Part shown: positions 1-5,656 of the stretch, in pieces | Position numbering within the stretch: position 1 is the first letter of the stretch | Layout of the letters: each line of letters starts with the position of its first letter | Position numbers and translations under genes: made by a program | NCBI GenBank assembly: GCA_964500645.1 | Contig: CAZCOH010000078.1 | Span: forward strand, 1 to 6,430 | Origin: CAYFIW01 sp964500645 | Lineage (GTDB): Bacteria > Chloroflexota > Dehalococcoidia > Lucifugimonadales > UBA826 | Length of the DNA: 6,430 nucleotides | Direction of reading: 5' to 3' | Notes under the pieces: model-generated | What the model was told of the DNA's origin: nothing | What the model saw: the letters and a program-made list of their open reading frames with translations, nothing else | Databases searched by the model: none

Positions 1-264
1 ATATATATTAAAGTTTTCAAACAAAACTTCACCTTTTACGGAAGCACCTACTATCAGGTCATTCATTCGGTTCAAACACCGCAGATAAGTACTTTTACCA
101 CATCCGGAAGGACCAATTAGAGCCGTGACAGTATTACGTTTCATTTCCATGTTCACATCCCGAACAGCCAAAAAATCTCCATAATAAACATTTAAATTTT
201 TAGCCGTTAAGACTACTTCAGGATTCTCAACAGAACCCTCTTGAGAAGATATTACAGTCCCCAT
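1..264 (-). CDS. pstB: Phosphate import ATP-binding protein PstB, N-terminal part (cut by window edge)
   Basis: This is the ATPase of the Pst phosphate importer, which sits on the cytoplasmic face of the PstC/PstA channel and hydrolyses ATP to drive uptake. Translating from the ATG at 262-264 gives 88 residues, open to the window edge; PstB is normally about 250-290 residues, so roughly a third is present. Visible are an aromatic A-loop region (VYYGDF, about residues 26-31), the Walker A motif GPSGCGKST (51-59) and the following LRCLNRMNDL stretch, which is typical of PstB rather than of other ABC ATPases. Walker B, the Q-loop and the ABC signature lie beyond the window. The start is 8 nt after the pstA stop, and an AGAGG Shine-Dalgarno-like sequence lies inside the end of pstA, about 13 nt upstream, so translation is probably coupled. 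Family assignment is secure. Confidence 0.95.
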   Translation of the reverse strand, partial: MGTVISSQEGSVENPEVVLTAKNLNVYYGDFLAVRDVNMEMKRNTVTALIGPSGCGKSTYLRCLNRMNDLIVGASVKGEVLFENFNIY

Positions 265-272
265 TTATTAGA

Positions 273-1166
273 TTATTCCTCTGACCTGATCTGATATCTA
301 TTTCGTAAAAACACAGCTATAGCATTCATGGTTAACAAAATCACCAACAATACAATTATCCCAGCTGCCGCCAACCCTCTGAAGTCCTCTTGAGGTCTCG
401 AGACCCAGTTATATATTTGAATCGGCAAAACAGTAAATCTTTCCATAGGATGTTCAGGCACAAATGTGAGATAAACCAACGCACTAATCGCTATTACTGG
501 CGCGGCTTCTCCAATTGCCCGTGACATAGCCAAAATAGTACCAGTTAATATACCCGGTACTGCTGAAGGAAGAACAACACCTTTAATTACCTGCCATTGA
601 TCAGCGCCCATCGCATAAGCTGCTTGCCTATAAGAGTCTGGCACAGCCCGAATAGCTTCCCTTGATGAGAGTATCACTATTGGTAGTACAAGTAAGGAAA
701 GCGTCATCGCACCAGCCAATATACTTCTGCCAAGTTCAAACCATGTCACAAACAAAGCTAAACCAAGGAGTCCATATACTATAGAGGGCACTCCGGCTAG
801 ATTAGCAACATTGATTTCTATGATACGAGTGAAAAGATTGCGGGGGGCGTATTCTTCAAGATAGATAGCTGCACCTACACCTACGGGAACAGTAAATAAT
901 GCGGTTAGCACCATCAACCAAATTGTTCCCATCAAAGCCGAAAACAATCCTGCCTCATCTGGATGCCTGGAAGGATAGTCGGTAATAAACTGCCAGTTGA
1001 TCCAAGGTAAACCATTCGTCAAAACTTCAAATACAAGAACACTAAGACCCACTATACCAACACAAACGGACGATAAAAAAAGTATATATAAAGCTCCTCC
1101 AACGACGCGTCGAAAATTTCTACGAGGAGATAATCGGCGTGGAGAATCTCCAATCACCTTAGGCAT
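273..1166 (-). CDS. pstA: Phosphate ABC transporter permease PstA
   Basis: This is one of the two inner-membrane channel subunits of the Pst importer; it pairs with PstC and docks PstB. The 297 residues match the usual family length. About six hydrophobic segments are visible (near residues 23-47, 75-101, 117-141, 148-168, 202-232 and 265-287). The cytoplasmic coupling loop typical of binding-protein-dependent permeases (EAA loop) is at about 181-200, reading QAAYAMGADQWQVIKGVVLP, followed by SRAIGEAAP, a PstA-like stretch. The N-terminus is basic (RRLSPRRNFRR), as expected for a cytoplasmic end. The ATG lies 1 nt after the pstC TAA stop, and its GAGAGG ribosome site sits within the last codons of pstC, about 9 nt upstream, indicating coupled translation. 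The stop is TAA. It is called PstA rather than PstC because of its place after the other permease and its shorter first periplasmic segment. Confidence 0.95.
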   Translation of the reverse strand: MPKVIGDSPRRLSPRRNFRRVVGGALYILFLSSVCVGIVGLSVLVFEVLTNGLPWINWQFITDYPSRHPDEAGLFSALMGTIWLMVLTALFTVPVGVGAAIYLEEYAPRNLFTRIIEINVANLAGVPSIVYGLLGLALFVTWFELGRSILAGAMTLSLLVLPIVILSSREAIRAVPDSYRQAAYAMGADQWQVIKGVVLPSAVPGILTGTILAMSRAIGEAAPVIAISALVYLTFVPEHPMERFTVLPIQIYNWVSRPQEDFRGLAAAGIIVLLVILLTMNAIAVFLRNRYQIRSEE

Positions 1167-1167
1167 A

Positions 1168-2076
1168 TTAATATTCCTCTCTGAATTTACGCACTATCCA
1201 GAATCCTAATAAATTCATAGTTAATGTCATCAAGAATAATAGAAGGCCCACTGCGAATATTGTGTTGTACTCCAGAGACCCAACAGGAGCTTCACCAAGA
1301 CTTAATTGCACTATATAAGCTGTCATTGTCTGAACGCTTTCCATAGGATTGAAACTCATACTCGGAGTAGCTCCAGCAGCTATAGTGACTAACATCGTTT
1401 CCCCAACAGCTCGAGATATTGCAAGAATGAAAGCAGCAATGATTCCTGAAAGTGCCGCCGGTACTACAACTCGAAGACTAACTTCATACCTAGTAGCCCC
1501 TAGCGCATAAGCCCCTTCTCGTAAACTTCTTGGTACAGACATCATTGCATCTTCACTTAGTGAAGAAACCATAGGAATTATCATGACCCCCATGACAAGA
1601 TCTGCACTTAGAGCATTAAAGATTATCTAATCATCAAAAATTACCTGAAGCAATGGGGTTACGAAAGTTAACGCAAAATACCCATATACAACCGTTGGTA
1701 TACCAGCAAGGACCTCTAAAATTGGTTTAATAACTCTTCTTAGCTTATCTGGCGCATATTCCGAAAGAAATATTGCCGTCATCAAACCTACTGGTAAAGC
1801 CACAGCAGCAGCAATTAATGTGACTAGTAAAGTTCCTGACACTAAAGGTAGAACGCCATATGACCTAGGCTTCAAAATCGGAGTCCATCTAGTCCCTGTT
1901 AGAAATTCCCAAACTGAAATTTCACCAAAAAAACTTGAAGCTTGATATACAAGAGTAAATAATATTCCCGCTGTTGTGAGAATCGAAACAGAAGCACATG
2001 CGAAAAATATCCACTTGACTATTATTCCTTCAAGTCGAAGAGATCTTCCCCTTCTAGTGCTAAATTTTTCATCCAT
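1168..2076 (-). CDS. pstC: Phosphate ABC transporter permease PstC, interrupted by an in-frame TAG
   Basis: This is the second channel subunit of the Pst importer. From the ATG at 2074-2076 (AGGA about 10 nt upstream) the frame runs 149 codons, meets TAG at 1627-1629, and continues in the same frame for 152 more codons to TAA at 1168-1170. Read through, it would be 302 residues, normal for PstC. The first part carries a basic N-terminus, TM helices near 20-45, 75-105 and 117-147, and the permease stretch LEVLAGIPTVVYGYFAL. The second part resumes with FNALSADLVMGVMIIP, SLSEDAM, the EAA coupling loop (EGAYALGATRYEVSLRVVVP, about 187-206), SRAVGETM and a last TM helix. No frame shift or deletion is visible; one codon between TM3 and TM4 is the only lesion. 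If the stop is real, neither fragment should form a working channel subunit alone. A sequencing or assembly error, a true nonsense mutation, or suppression are all possible. Confidence 0.88.
1627..1629 (-). other. In-frame amber (TAG) codon at position 150 of pstC
   Basis: The plus strand reads cta here, so the minus strand reads TAG. Codons before it encode LLQVIFDD and those after it IIFNALSADL; both sides align with the usual PstC order without a frame change. The codon falls in the short loop before the conserved NALSA segment, a spot where PstC sequences vary. A one-base change from TTG, CAG, AAG, GAG, TGG or TCG would produce it. The response regulator at 4796-5497 ends with TAG in the expected place, which argues against general TAG reassignment. 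Confidence 0.9.
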
Positions 2077-2157
2077 TGCAGGAAATTCCTATGATTTAAA
2101 GTCCTTTTTATATGTAACACTAACCTAAGTAATTTCAGTTCAGTATATTTTCGACAA

Positions 2158-2194
2158 AGGGTTGGCGCTATGACAAAGCCATGGCGCCAACCCT
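2158..2194 (-). terminator. pstS-pstC intercistronic hairpin (attenuator or mRNA-stabilising stem)
   Basis: Arms at 2158-2168 (agggttggcgc) and 2184-2194 are a perfect 11-bp inverted repeat, GC-rich in an AT-rich region. In the minus-strand RNA the stem can extend past a C-A mismatch by three more pairs, leaving a small loop. It begins about 29 nt after the pstS stop. The bases after the stem (UUUGUCGAAAAU) give only a short, broken U run, so complete termination is doubtful. Partial termination or protection of the pstS 3' end, raising PstS above the membrane subunits, is the likely role (inference). Plus-strand use is less likely, as no T run follows on that side. Confidence 0.7.
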
Positions 2195-2223
2195 AGATTA
2201 CAAAAACTTATAATTACCTAGAT

Positions 2224-3270
2224 TTACTTATAGAGCAAGTCCTTGTTATTTGCATAGACGCTGGTATCTGAGGCTACATATCCAACTTCGTTAGTCAATT
2301 CAGGACCATGCTCCATGTAAAAATCTACAAATGCTTTCACTTCTGGTCTCAAAAGACTCTCTGTATTCACATATATAAACAATGGTCTAGAAAGAGGACT
2401 ATACTCACCAGACGGAATAGTTTCTGGACTTGGCAAAACACACCCAGAACCACTATCAACAGCAACAAGTTTCAACTTGTCCTCATTTTCTCGATAATAT
2501 GCATATCCGAAATACCCAAGTGATCCTTTATCTCCCGTAATCCCTTGTACGAGAACATTATCATCCGCAGAAGCTGTGTAGTCAGCTCTCGACAATTGTG
2601 CTTCACCCATAACTTCTTCCGTGAAATAATCAAAGGTACCAGAGTCAGTATCTGGACCGTATAAACGCATCTTTTCATCGGGGAATCCTGCCCTTACCTC
2701 ACTCCAATTATCAATCTTTGAACCAGGTTCCCAAATTTTCCTAAGCTCTTCAATAGTCAGGCAATCAACAAAATCATTCTCCGGGCTAACTATTACTGAC
2801 AAGCCATCAGTGCCAAGCCTAAGCTCTACATACTTGATACCATTCTCTTCGGCTTTAGTTATTTCTTTTGCTTTAATTGGTCGCGAAGCGTCAGAAACGT
2901 CTGTCTCGCCTATATAGAATCTTTTAAAGCCTCCCCCGGTACCAGAAACTCCCACATTAACCCTAACTTTTGGATACAACTTGTTGAATTCCTCTGCTAC
3001 TGCTTCGGAAATCGGATAAACCGTGCTTGAACCATCAACCTCAACTGTACCCTTCATTTCCGTATCGCCAGCAGAGGGTTGCGAAGTCAAAACTTGCACA
3101 GAAGTGGATTGAGACGATTGAGACGATTGAGTAGTGGCTGGTGTAGTGGCTGACATTTCCGAACTACCAACTGGATCATCATCTCCACAGGCAGCAATAA
3201 CGAGTAGTAACGAAATAATCATTGCACCCATTAGCAGCGTCATCCACCGTTTGTTTTCAATTAAAGTCAT
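2224..3270 (-). CDS. pstS: Periplasmic/lipoprotein phosphate-binding protein PstS
   Basis: This is the high-affinity phosphate receptor that delivers substrate to PstC/PstA. The 348 residues begin with a lipoprotein signal: charged n-region (ENKRW), hydrophobic core (about 11-27) and lipobox IAAC, with Cys28 as the predicted lipid anchor, followed by GDDD. A low-complexity Ser/Thr/Gln linker (about 38-66) leads to the binding fold. Phosphate-site motifs typical of PstS are visible: VDGSSTVYPI (78-87), SGTGGGF (109-115), SDASRPI (126-132) and PDTDSGTFDYF (206-216). Cys170 and Cys277 are the only cysteines in the mature domain and could pair. The ATG at 3268-3270 is chosen because an AGGAGGT lies 11 nt upstream and because it supplies the positive n-region; Met10 would lose this. 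The stop is TAA. A likely promoter with PHO-box-like repeats lies upstream and a strong hairpin lies downstream. Confidence 0.96.
   Translation of the reverse strand: MTLIENKRWMTLLMGAMIISLLLVIAACGDDDPVGSSEMSATTPATTQSSQSSQSTSVQVLTSQPSAGDTEMKGTVEVDGSSTVYPISEAVAEEFNKLYPKVRVNVGVSGTGGGFKRFYIGETDVSDASRPIKAKEITKAEENGIKYVELRLGTDGLSVIVSPENDFVDCLTIEELRKIWEPGSKIDNWSEVRAGFPDEKMRLYGPDTDSGTFDYFTEEVMGEAQLSRADYTASADDNVLVQGITGDKGSLGYFGYAYYRENEDKLKLVAVDSGSGCVLPSPETIPSGEYSPLSRPLFIYVNTESLLRPEVKAFVDFYMEHGPELTNEVGYVASDTSVYANNKDLLYK
3107..3152 (-). repeat. Short tandem repeats in the PstS linker
   Basis: The plus strand shows about 2.8 copies of the 9-bp unit gattgagac (3107-3131), coding for Ser-Gln-Ser repeats. 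Next to it are two copies of gtagtggctg spaced 12 bp apart (3131-3140 and 3143-3152), coding for Ala-Thr-Thr steps. Both units are multiples of three, so gain or loss of a copy would change only the length of the flexible linker between the lipid anchor and the binding domain. Confidence 0.75.
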
Positions 3271-3281
3271 TCTGTTTTTAG

Positions 3282-3288
3282 ACCTCCT
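3282..3288 (-). promoter_or_regulatory. Shine-Dalgarno site of pstS
   Basis: The plus strand acctcct gives AGGAGGT on the minus strand, a near-perfect match to the 16S anti-Shine-Dalgarno sequence. It lies 11 nt before the ATG at 3268-3270. The spacing is a little long but it fixes the start at the first ATG, and its strength fits the high output expected of a binding protein. Confidence 0.8.
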
Positions 3289-3458
3289 AGTCTATTCTTT
3301 TTAAAATCCTTCATCACTTTTTTAACTAACTATTTTTAGCGTCACCATTCAAATTGCGCTGGTACGTTACTTTCCCCTCAATTTTTCTAAGTTCCATCTA
3401 ACTTCCTGAAGTTCGAGACGGAAAAAACTCTGCACCTTCTACATAGTGAACAACATGA

Positions 3459-3464
3459 ATTAAT
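3459..3464 (-). promoter_or_regulatory. Candidate -10 element of the pstS promoter
   Basis: ATTAAT on the minus strand (four of six matches to TATAAT) starts 15 nt after the last repeat of the PHO-box-like array. In activated Pho promoters the repeats replace or overlap the -35 box, so this spacing is plausible. It would give a leader of about 180-190 nt before the pstS start. In AT-rich DNA such matches arise often, so confidence is low. Confidence 0.35.
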
Positions 3465-3475
3465 GCTAAAGCCTG

Positions 3476-3519
3476 TTCTTTAACATTGAATTAACAGAGA
3501 TTTAAAGTGCATTTAGAGG
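3476..3519 (-). promoter_or_regulatory. PHO-box-like array of four 11-bp direct repeats upstream of pstS
   Basis: On the minus strand four consecutive 11-mers can be laid out: CCTCTAAATGC, ACTTTAAATCT, CTGTTAATTCA and ATGTTAAAGAA. Each has TAA at positions 5-7, preceded by T or C; the last two share TGTTAA at the same phase (a CTGTTAA / ATGTTAA pair separated by 4 nt). Two 7-bp direct repeats separated by 4 nt is the known PHO-box geometry bound by PhoB-type winged-helix dimers. With a PhoB-like regulator encoded next door and pstS about 210 nt downstream, this is the best operator candidate in the window. The outer two repeats are weaker. Confidence 0.6.
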
Positions 3520-3634
3520 ATATTAAACTTAGTGAATTGTGACCTTTAGTTAGTCAGACAAGAGTAATAACAAATCCACTTATATATAGCCTCAACATTA
3601 GGAGATAAAATCGTCAGACTAAGCTAATATAGAA

Positions 3635-4672
3635 TCAAGCGTTTGGAATAGTAAAGTAAAAAGTGCTTCCTTCGCCCTCTACACTTTCCACAGAGACTTC
3701 CCCCCCATGAGCTTGAACCAGGTGCTTCACAATCGACAAACCTAATCCAGTTCCTTTATCTCTCCGCGAACGATCCACTTTGTAAAATCTTTCAAAAACA
3801 TGAGCTATATGTTCTGCCGGTATCCCTGATCCTGAATCCGAAACTGAAACCATAATATGTCCATTCTCAACAGGATTTGCATTTACCTCAATTTCACCCG
3901 AAAGAGGGGTGAATTTAGATGCGTTTTGCAATAAATTCTGGAAAATCTGTACTAACTTGTTTTCTTGGCCCAAAACGATAATTCCATTATCAAATGCCAA
4001 TTCAATATTTGGGATATTGCCCTGACTTTGTTGGTTTAAATTAAAAATTGTGTCCTTCACTACTTTATGAAGATTGACGGGCCTTATATCAACAACTTCC
4101 TGACCACTTTCTATTCGTGAAAGTTCTAGAAGTTCATTAACCATGGACGTCATCCGTTCGATTTCCCCATTAATTCTTCCAATAAAATCCCATGCCGTCT
4201 TGGCATCGTTAAGAGCCCCATCTCCCAGGACCTCTACCATTGCCCTTATTGAAGCGATAGGGCTCCGAAGTTCATGAGAAACATTGCTTACAAATTCTTT
4301 TCTAGAAGTCTCGACCTGTCTAACGTCAGTAAGATCGTGAATAGTGAGTAGCACTCCACGTTCCCCCCCAGGTCCAAGAGGCGTTGCCGTTACACTTAAT
4401 GACTTTCTTACTTCTGGAACCTCAACTTCAGACATCATTAGGGAACCAGTATCAGAACATCTATGCGCCAATTGAAGAATCTCGAAATCTCTAACAACCT
4501 CTGCAATCCTCAGTCCAACCGCTTCTGACGGTACGACATTCAGAAGATTTCCTGCAGTCTCATTAAAAACCGTGATTTCGCCCTCACGATCCATAGATAT
4601 AACCCCGTCAGCCATCGTATTTAGAACTGCAGATAACATGTCTCTTTCTGACGAGAGAGTTTCCACGGTGAC
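3635..4672 (-). CDS. phoR: PhoR-type sensor histidine kinase, N-terminus missing in the assembly gap
   Basis: This membrane-associated kinase probably phosphorylates the neighbouring PhoB-like regulator under phosphate limitation. The 345 visible residues, counted from the gap edge, show a short helical lead-in (VETLSSERDML), a PAS domain (about 12-115), a HisKA domain with the H-box FVSNVSHELRSP (phospho-accepting His133, codon 4274-4276), and a HATPase domain with N-box FQNLLQNASKFTP (about 244-256), G1 DSGSGIP (279-285), F-box FERFYKVD and G2 GTGLGLS (307-313). All catalytic motifs are intact. The stop is TGA. The GTG at 4664-4666 should not be read as the start: the frame remains open (Val-Thr) to the N run, and the lead-in looks like the linker that follows a HAMP domain. 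The missing part should hold one or two TM helices and HAMP. The symbol phoR rests on the domain order and on the phoB/pst neighbours. Confidence 0.9.
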   Translation of the reverse strand, partial: VTVETLSSERDMLSAVLNTMADGVISMDREGEITVFNETAGNLLNVVPSEAVGLRIAEVVRDFEILQLAHRCSDTGSLMMSEVEVPEVRKSLSVTATPLGPGGERGVLLTIHDLTDVRQVETSRKEFVSNVSHELRSPIASIRAMVEVLGDGALNDAKTAWDFIGRINGEIERMTSMVNELLELSRIESGQEVVDIRPVNLHKVVKDTIFNLNQQSQGNIPNIELAFDNGIIVLGQENKLVQIFQNLLQNASKFTPLSGEIEVNANPVENGHIMVSVSDSGSGIPAEHIAHVFERFYKVDRSRRDKGTGLGLSIVKHLVQAHGGEVSVESVEGEGSTFYFTIPNA

Positions 4673-4772
4673 NNNNNNNNNNNNNNNNNNNNNNNNNNNN
4701 NNNNNNNNNNNNNNNNNNNNNNNNNNNNNNNNNNNNNNNNNNNNNNNNNNNNNNNNNNNNNNNNNNNNNNNN
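4673..4772. other. Assembly gap (exactly 100 N)
   Basis: A run of exactly 100 N separates the kinase from the response regulator. Round 100-N runs are commonly used as placeholders for gaps of unknown size. The sequence hidden here includes the 5' end of the sensor kinase and the regulator-kinase junction. Only 23 bases of known sequence lie between the gap and the regulator stop, and they contain no start codon for the kinase. Confidence 0.97.
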
Positions 4773-4795
4773 GTGTTTAAGAGTCTGGTTCTCTT

Positions 4796-5497
4796 CTATC
4801 CATCAAATCTATAACCTACGCCCCGTATAGTCACTATTCTTGAAGGCTTACCCGGATCGACTTCTATTTTTTCTCTAATCCACCTTACGTGCACATCAAC
4901 AGTTCTTATGTCACCTATATATTCATGCCCCCAAAGGCGTTCCAATATCTGATCACGTGTGAAAGCTCTGCCTTTGCTTGATGCCAACATAACAAGCAAA
5001 TCAAACTCACGGGGCTTCATTTCGAGATTCTCACCATTCAATCTAATAACATGGCTGGTTAAATCTATCTCCAGATCGCCAGCTTTGATTATCTCTTTAC
5101 TATCAGAAGAATTGTTTTCGGAGGAAGCAAGCGAACGCCTACGCAAGGAATTACGAACCCTAACGACCAATTCCCTCATGCTAAAAGGCTTGGTAATATA
5201 GTCGTCTGCTCCAATCTCAAGACCTACCACTCTGTCAATCTCTTCAGCCTTAGCTGACAACATAAAAACAGGTAAGTCCATATCCTTTCTGAGCATTCTA
5301 CAAACTTCAAACCCATCTATCTTAGGGAGCATTACATCCAACAGCACTAAGTCTGGTACTAATTCCCTCGCCATCTCTAGGCCTTTTTCACCATCTTCCG
5401 CCCCATAAACATCAAAACCTTCACTGGTCAAACTATATTTAATAGCTTCCAATATATTCTCTTCGTCTTCAACTACGAGAATTTTTTCTCTTGCCAC
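4796..5497 (-). CDS. phoB: PhoB/OmpR-family response regulator
   Basis: This DNA-binding regulator is the partner of the kinase encoded downstream and the probable activator of the pst genes. Its 233 residues are typical for the family. The receiver domain (about 5-118) has the acidic pair Glu10/Asp11, the phospho-accepting Asp54 in LLDVMLP (codon 5336-5338), Ser81 as the switch hydroxyl residue, and Lys103 in TKPF. A Ser/Asn-rich linker (122-134) joins it to a winged-helix domain (about 136-233) with the recognition-helix region RTVDVHVRWIREKIE and the usual ending RGVGYRF. The start is GTG at 5495-5497, supported by AAGGAG 6 nt upstream and by alignment with the usual KILVVEDE start. The stop is TAG in the expected position. 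Membership in the family is secure; the phoB name depends on its phoR/pst neighbours, and regX3/phoP would be equivalent names in other lineages. Confidence 0.93.
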   Translation of the reverse strand: MAREKILVVEDEENILEAIKYSLTSEGFDVYGAEDGEKGLEMARELVPDLVLLDVMLPKIDGFEVCRMLRKDMDLPVFMLSAKAEEIDRVVGLEIGADDYITKPFSMRELVVRVRNSLRRRSLASSENNSSDSKEIIKAGDLEIDLTSHVIRLNGENLEMKPREFDLLVMLASSKGRAFTRDQILERLWGHEYIGDIRTVDVHVRWIREKIEVDPGKPSRIVTIRGVGYRFDG

Positions 5498-5503
5498 TAA
5501 ACA

Positions 5504-5509
5504 CTCCTT
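5504..5509 (-). promoter_or_regulatory. Shine-Dalgarno site supporting the GTG start of the response regulator
   Basis: AAGGAG on the minus strand lies 6 nt before the GTG at 5495-5497. This is good spacing, and it decides the start in a place where no ATG is available. Confidence 0.75.
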
Positions 5510-5563
5510 GAAATTTATTGTAGTCCTTATTCAATTGGAACATCTAATGAATAATTTTAAAAG

Positions 5564-5575
5564 TTTATAATCATA
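5564..5575 (-). promoter_or_regulatory. Possible -10 region of the response regulator promoter
   Basis: The minus strand reads TATGAT (5570-5575) directly followed by TATAAA (5564-5569), about 70 nt before the GTG start. Both resemble a -10 box, but no well-spaced -35 box is evident. I found no clear 11-bp phased repeat here like the one before pstS, so any feedback control of this gene is not visible. Confidence 0.3.
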
Positions 5576-5620
5576 AAATTCATAAACCACATCGACACAA
5601 GGCCAACAAATACAAATCAC

Positions 5621-5655
5621 CTCACAATTATTAAGCAATCCTGAATAATTGTGAG
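5621..5655 (-). terminator. Perfect 12-bp hairpin directly after queA (weak terminator candidate)
   Basis: Arms ctcacaattatt (5621-5632) and aataattgtgag (5644-5655) are exact reverse complements with an 11-nt loop. In the minus-strand RNA the stem starts 1 nt after the queA stop. It is AT-rich and followed by GUGAUUUGUAUUUGUU rather than a clean U run, so intrinsic termination would be weak. A role as a 3'-end stabiliser or a protein-binding palindrome is equally possible. Confidence 0.55.
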
Positions 5656-5656
5656 A

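Larger units (their letters stand above)
3271..3634 (-). other. Non-coding region between the sensor kinase and pstS
   Basis: This stretch of about 364 bases holds no convincing gene on either strand. It contains the pstS ribosome site, a candidate -10 element and the 11-bp repeat array described separately. A small perfect inverted repeat (aacttc-ct-gaagtt, 3400-3413) lies in the presumed pstS leader. I see no clear intrinsic terminator just after the kinase stop, so some readthrough from the kinase into pstS is possible. A stretch reading TATATATA on the minus strand near 3580-3588 has no good -35 partner. Confidence 0.7.

Noticed and set aside
997..1209. Plus-strand open frame of about 70 codons opposite pstA
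   Set aside because: It lies fully across the antisense of pstA and the pstC end, shows no family-like sequence, and the opposite strand is clearly coding.
1591..1593. ATG as the start of a separate downstream pstC gene
   Set aside because: It has no good Shine-Dalgarno site, and conserved PstC sequence (FNALSADLV) precedes it in frame, so it is internal to one gene.
2092..2130. Possible separate promoter before pstC (TATAAA-like box on the minus strand)
   Set aside because: No -35 partner at normal spacing was found, and AT-rich DNA gives such matches often.
2308..2678. Small open frames on both strands inside pstS
   Set aside because: They are shadows of pstS; the pstS frame carries all the phosphate-binding motifs over this stretch.
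3400..3413. 6-bp inverted repeat aacttc-ct-gaagtt in the pstS leader
   Set aside because: It is too short in AT-rich DNA to call as an operator; it is noted only in the intergenic description.
3550..3622. gtcagac direct repeat at 3553-3559 and 3613-3619, also readable as an imperfect inverted repeat (3550-3559 / 3613-3622)
   Set aside because: The copies are short and about 60 bp apart, without the 11-bp spacing of a PHO box and too distant for a convincing terminator stem.
4664..4666. GTG as the start codon of the histidine kinase
   Set aside because: The frame stays open to the gap, no ribosome site is visible before it, and the sequence around it looks like an internal linker ahead of the PAS domain.
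4572..4814. Plus-strand frame running through the N block
   Set aside because: It is open only because N codons contain no stop; it is antisense to the kinase and regulator.
5644..5655. AATTGTGAG resembling half of a lac operator
   Set aside because: The match is only nine bases, is explained by the hairpin, and no LacI-type regulator or sugar gene is nearby.
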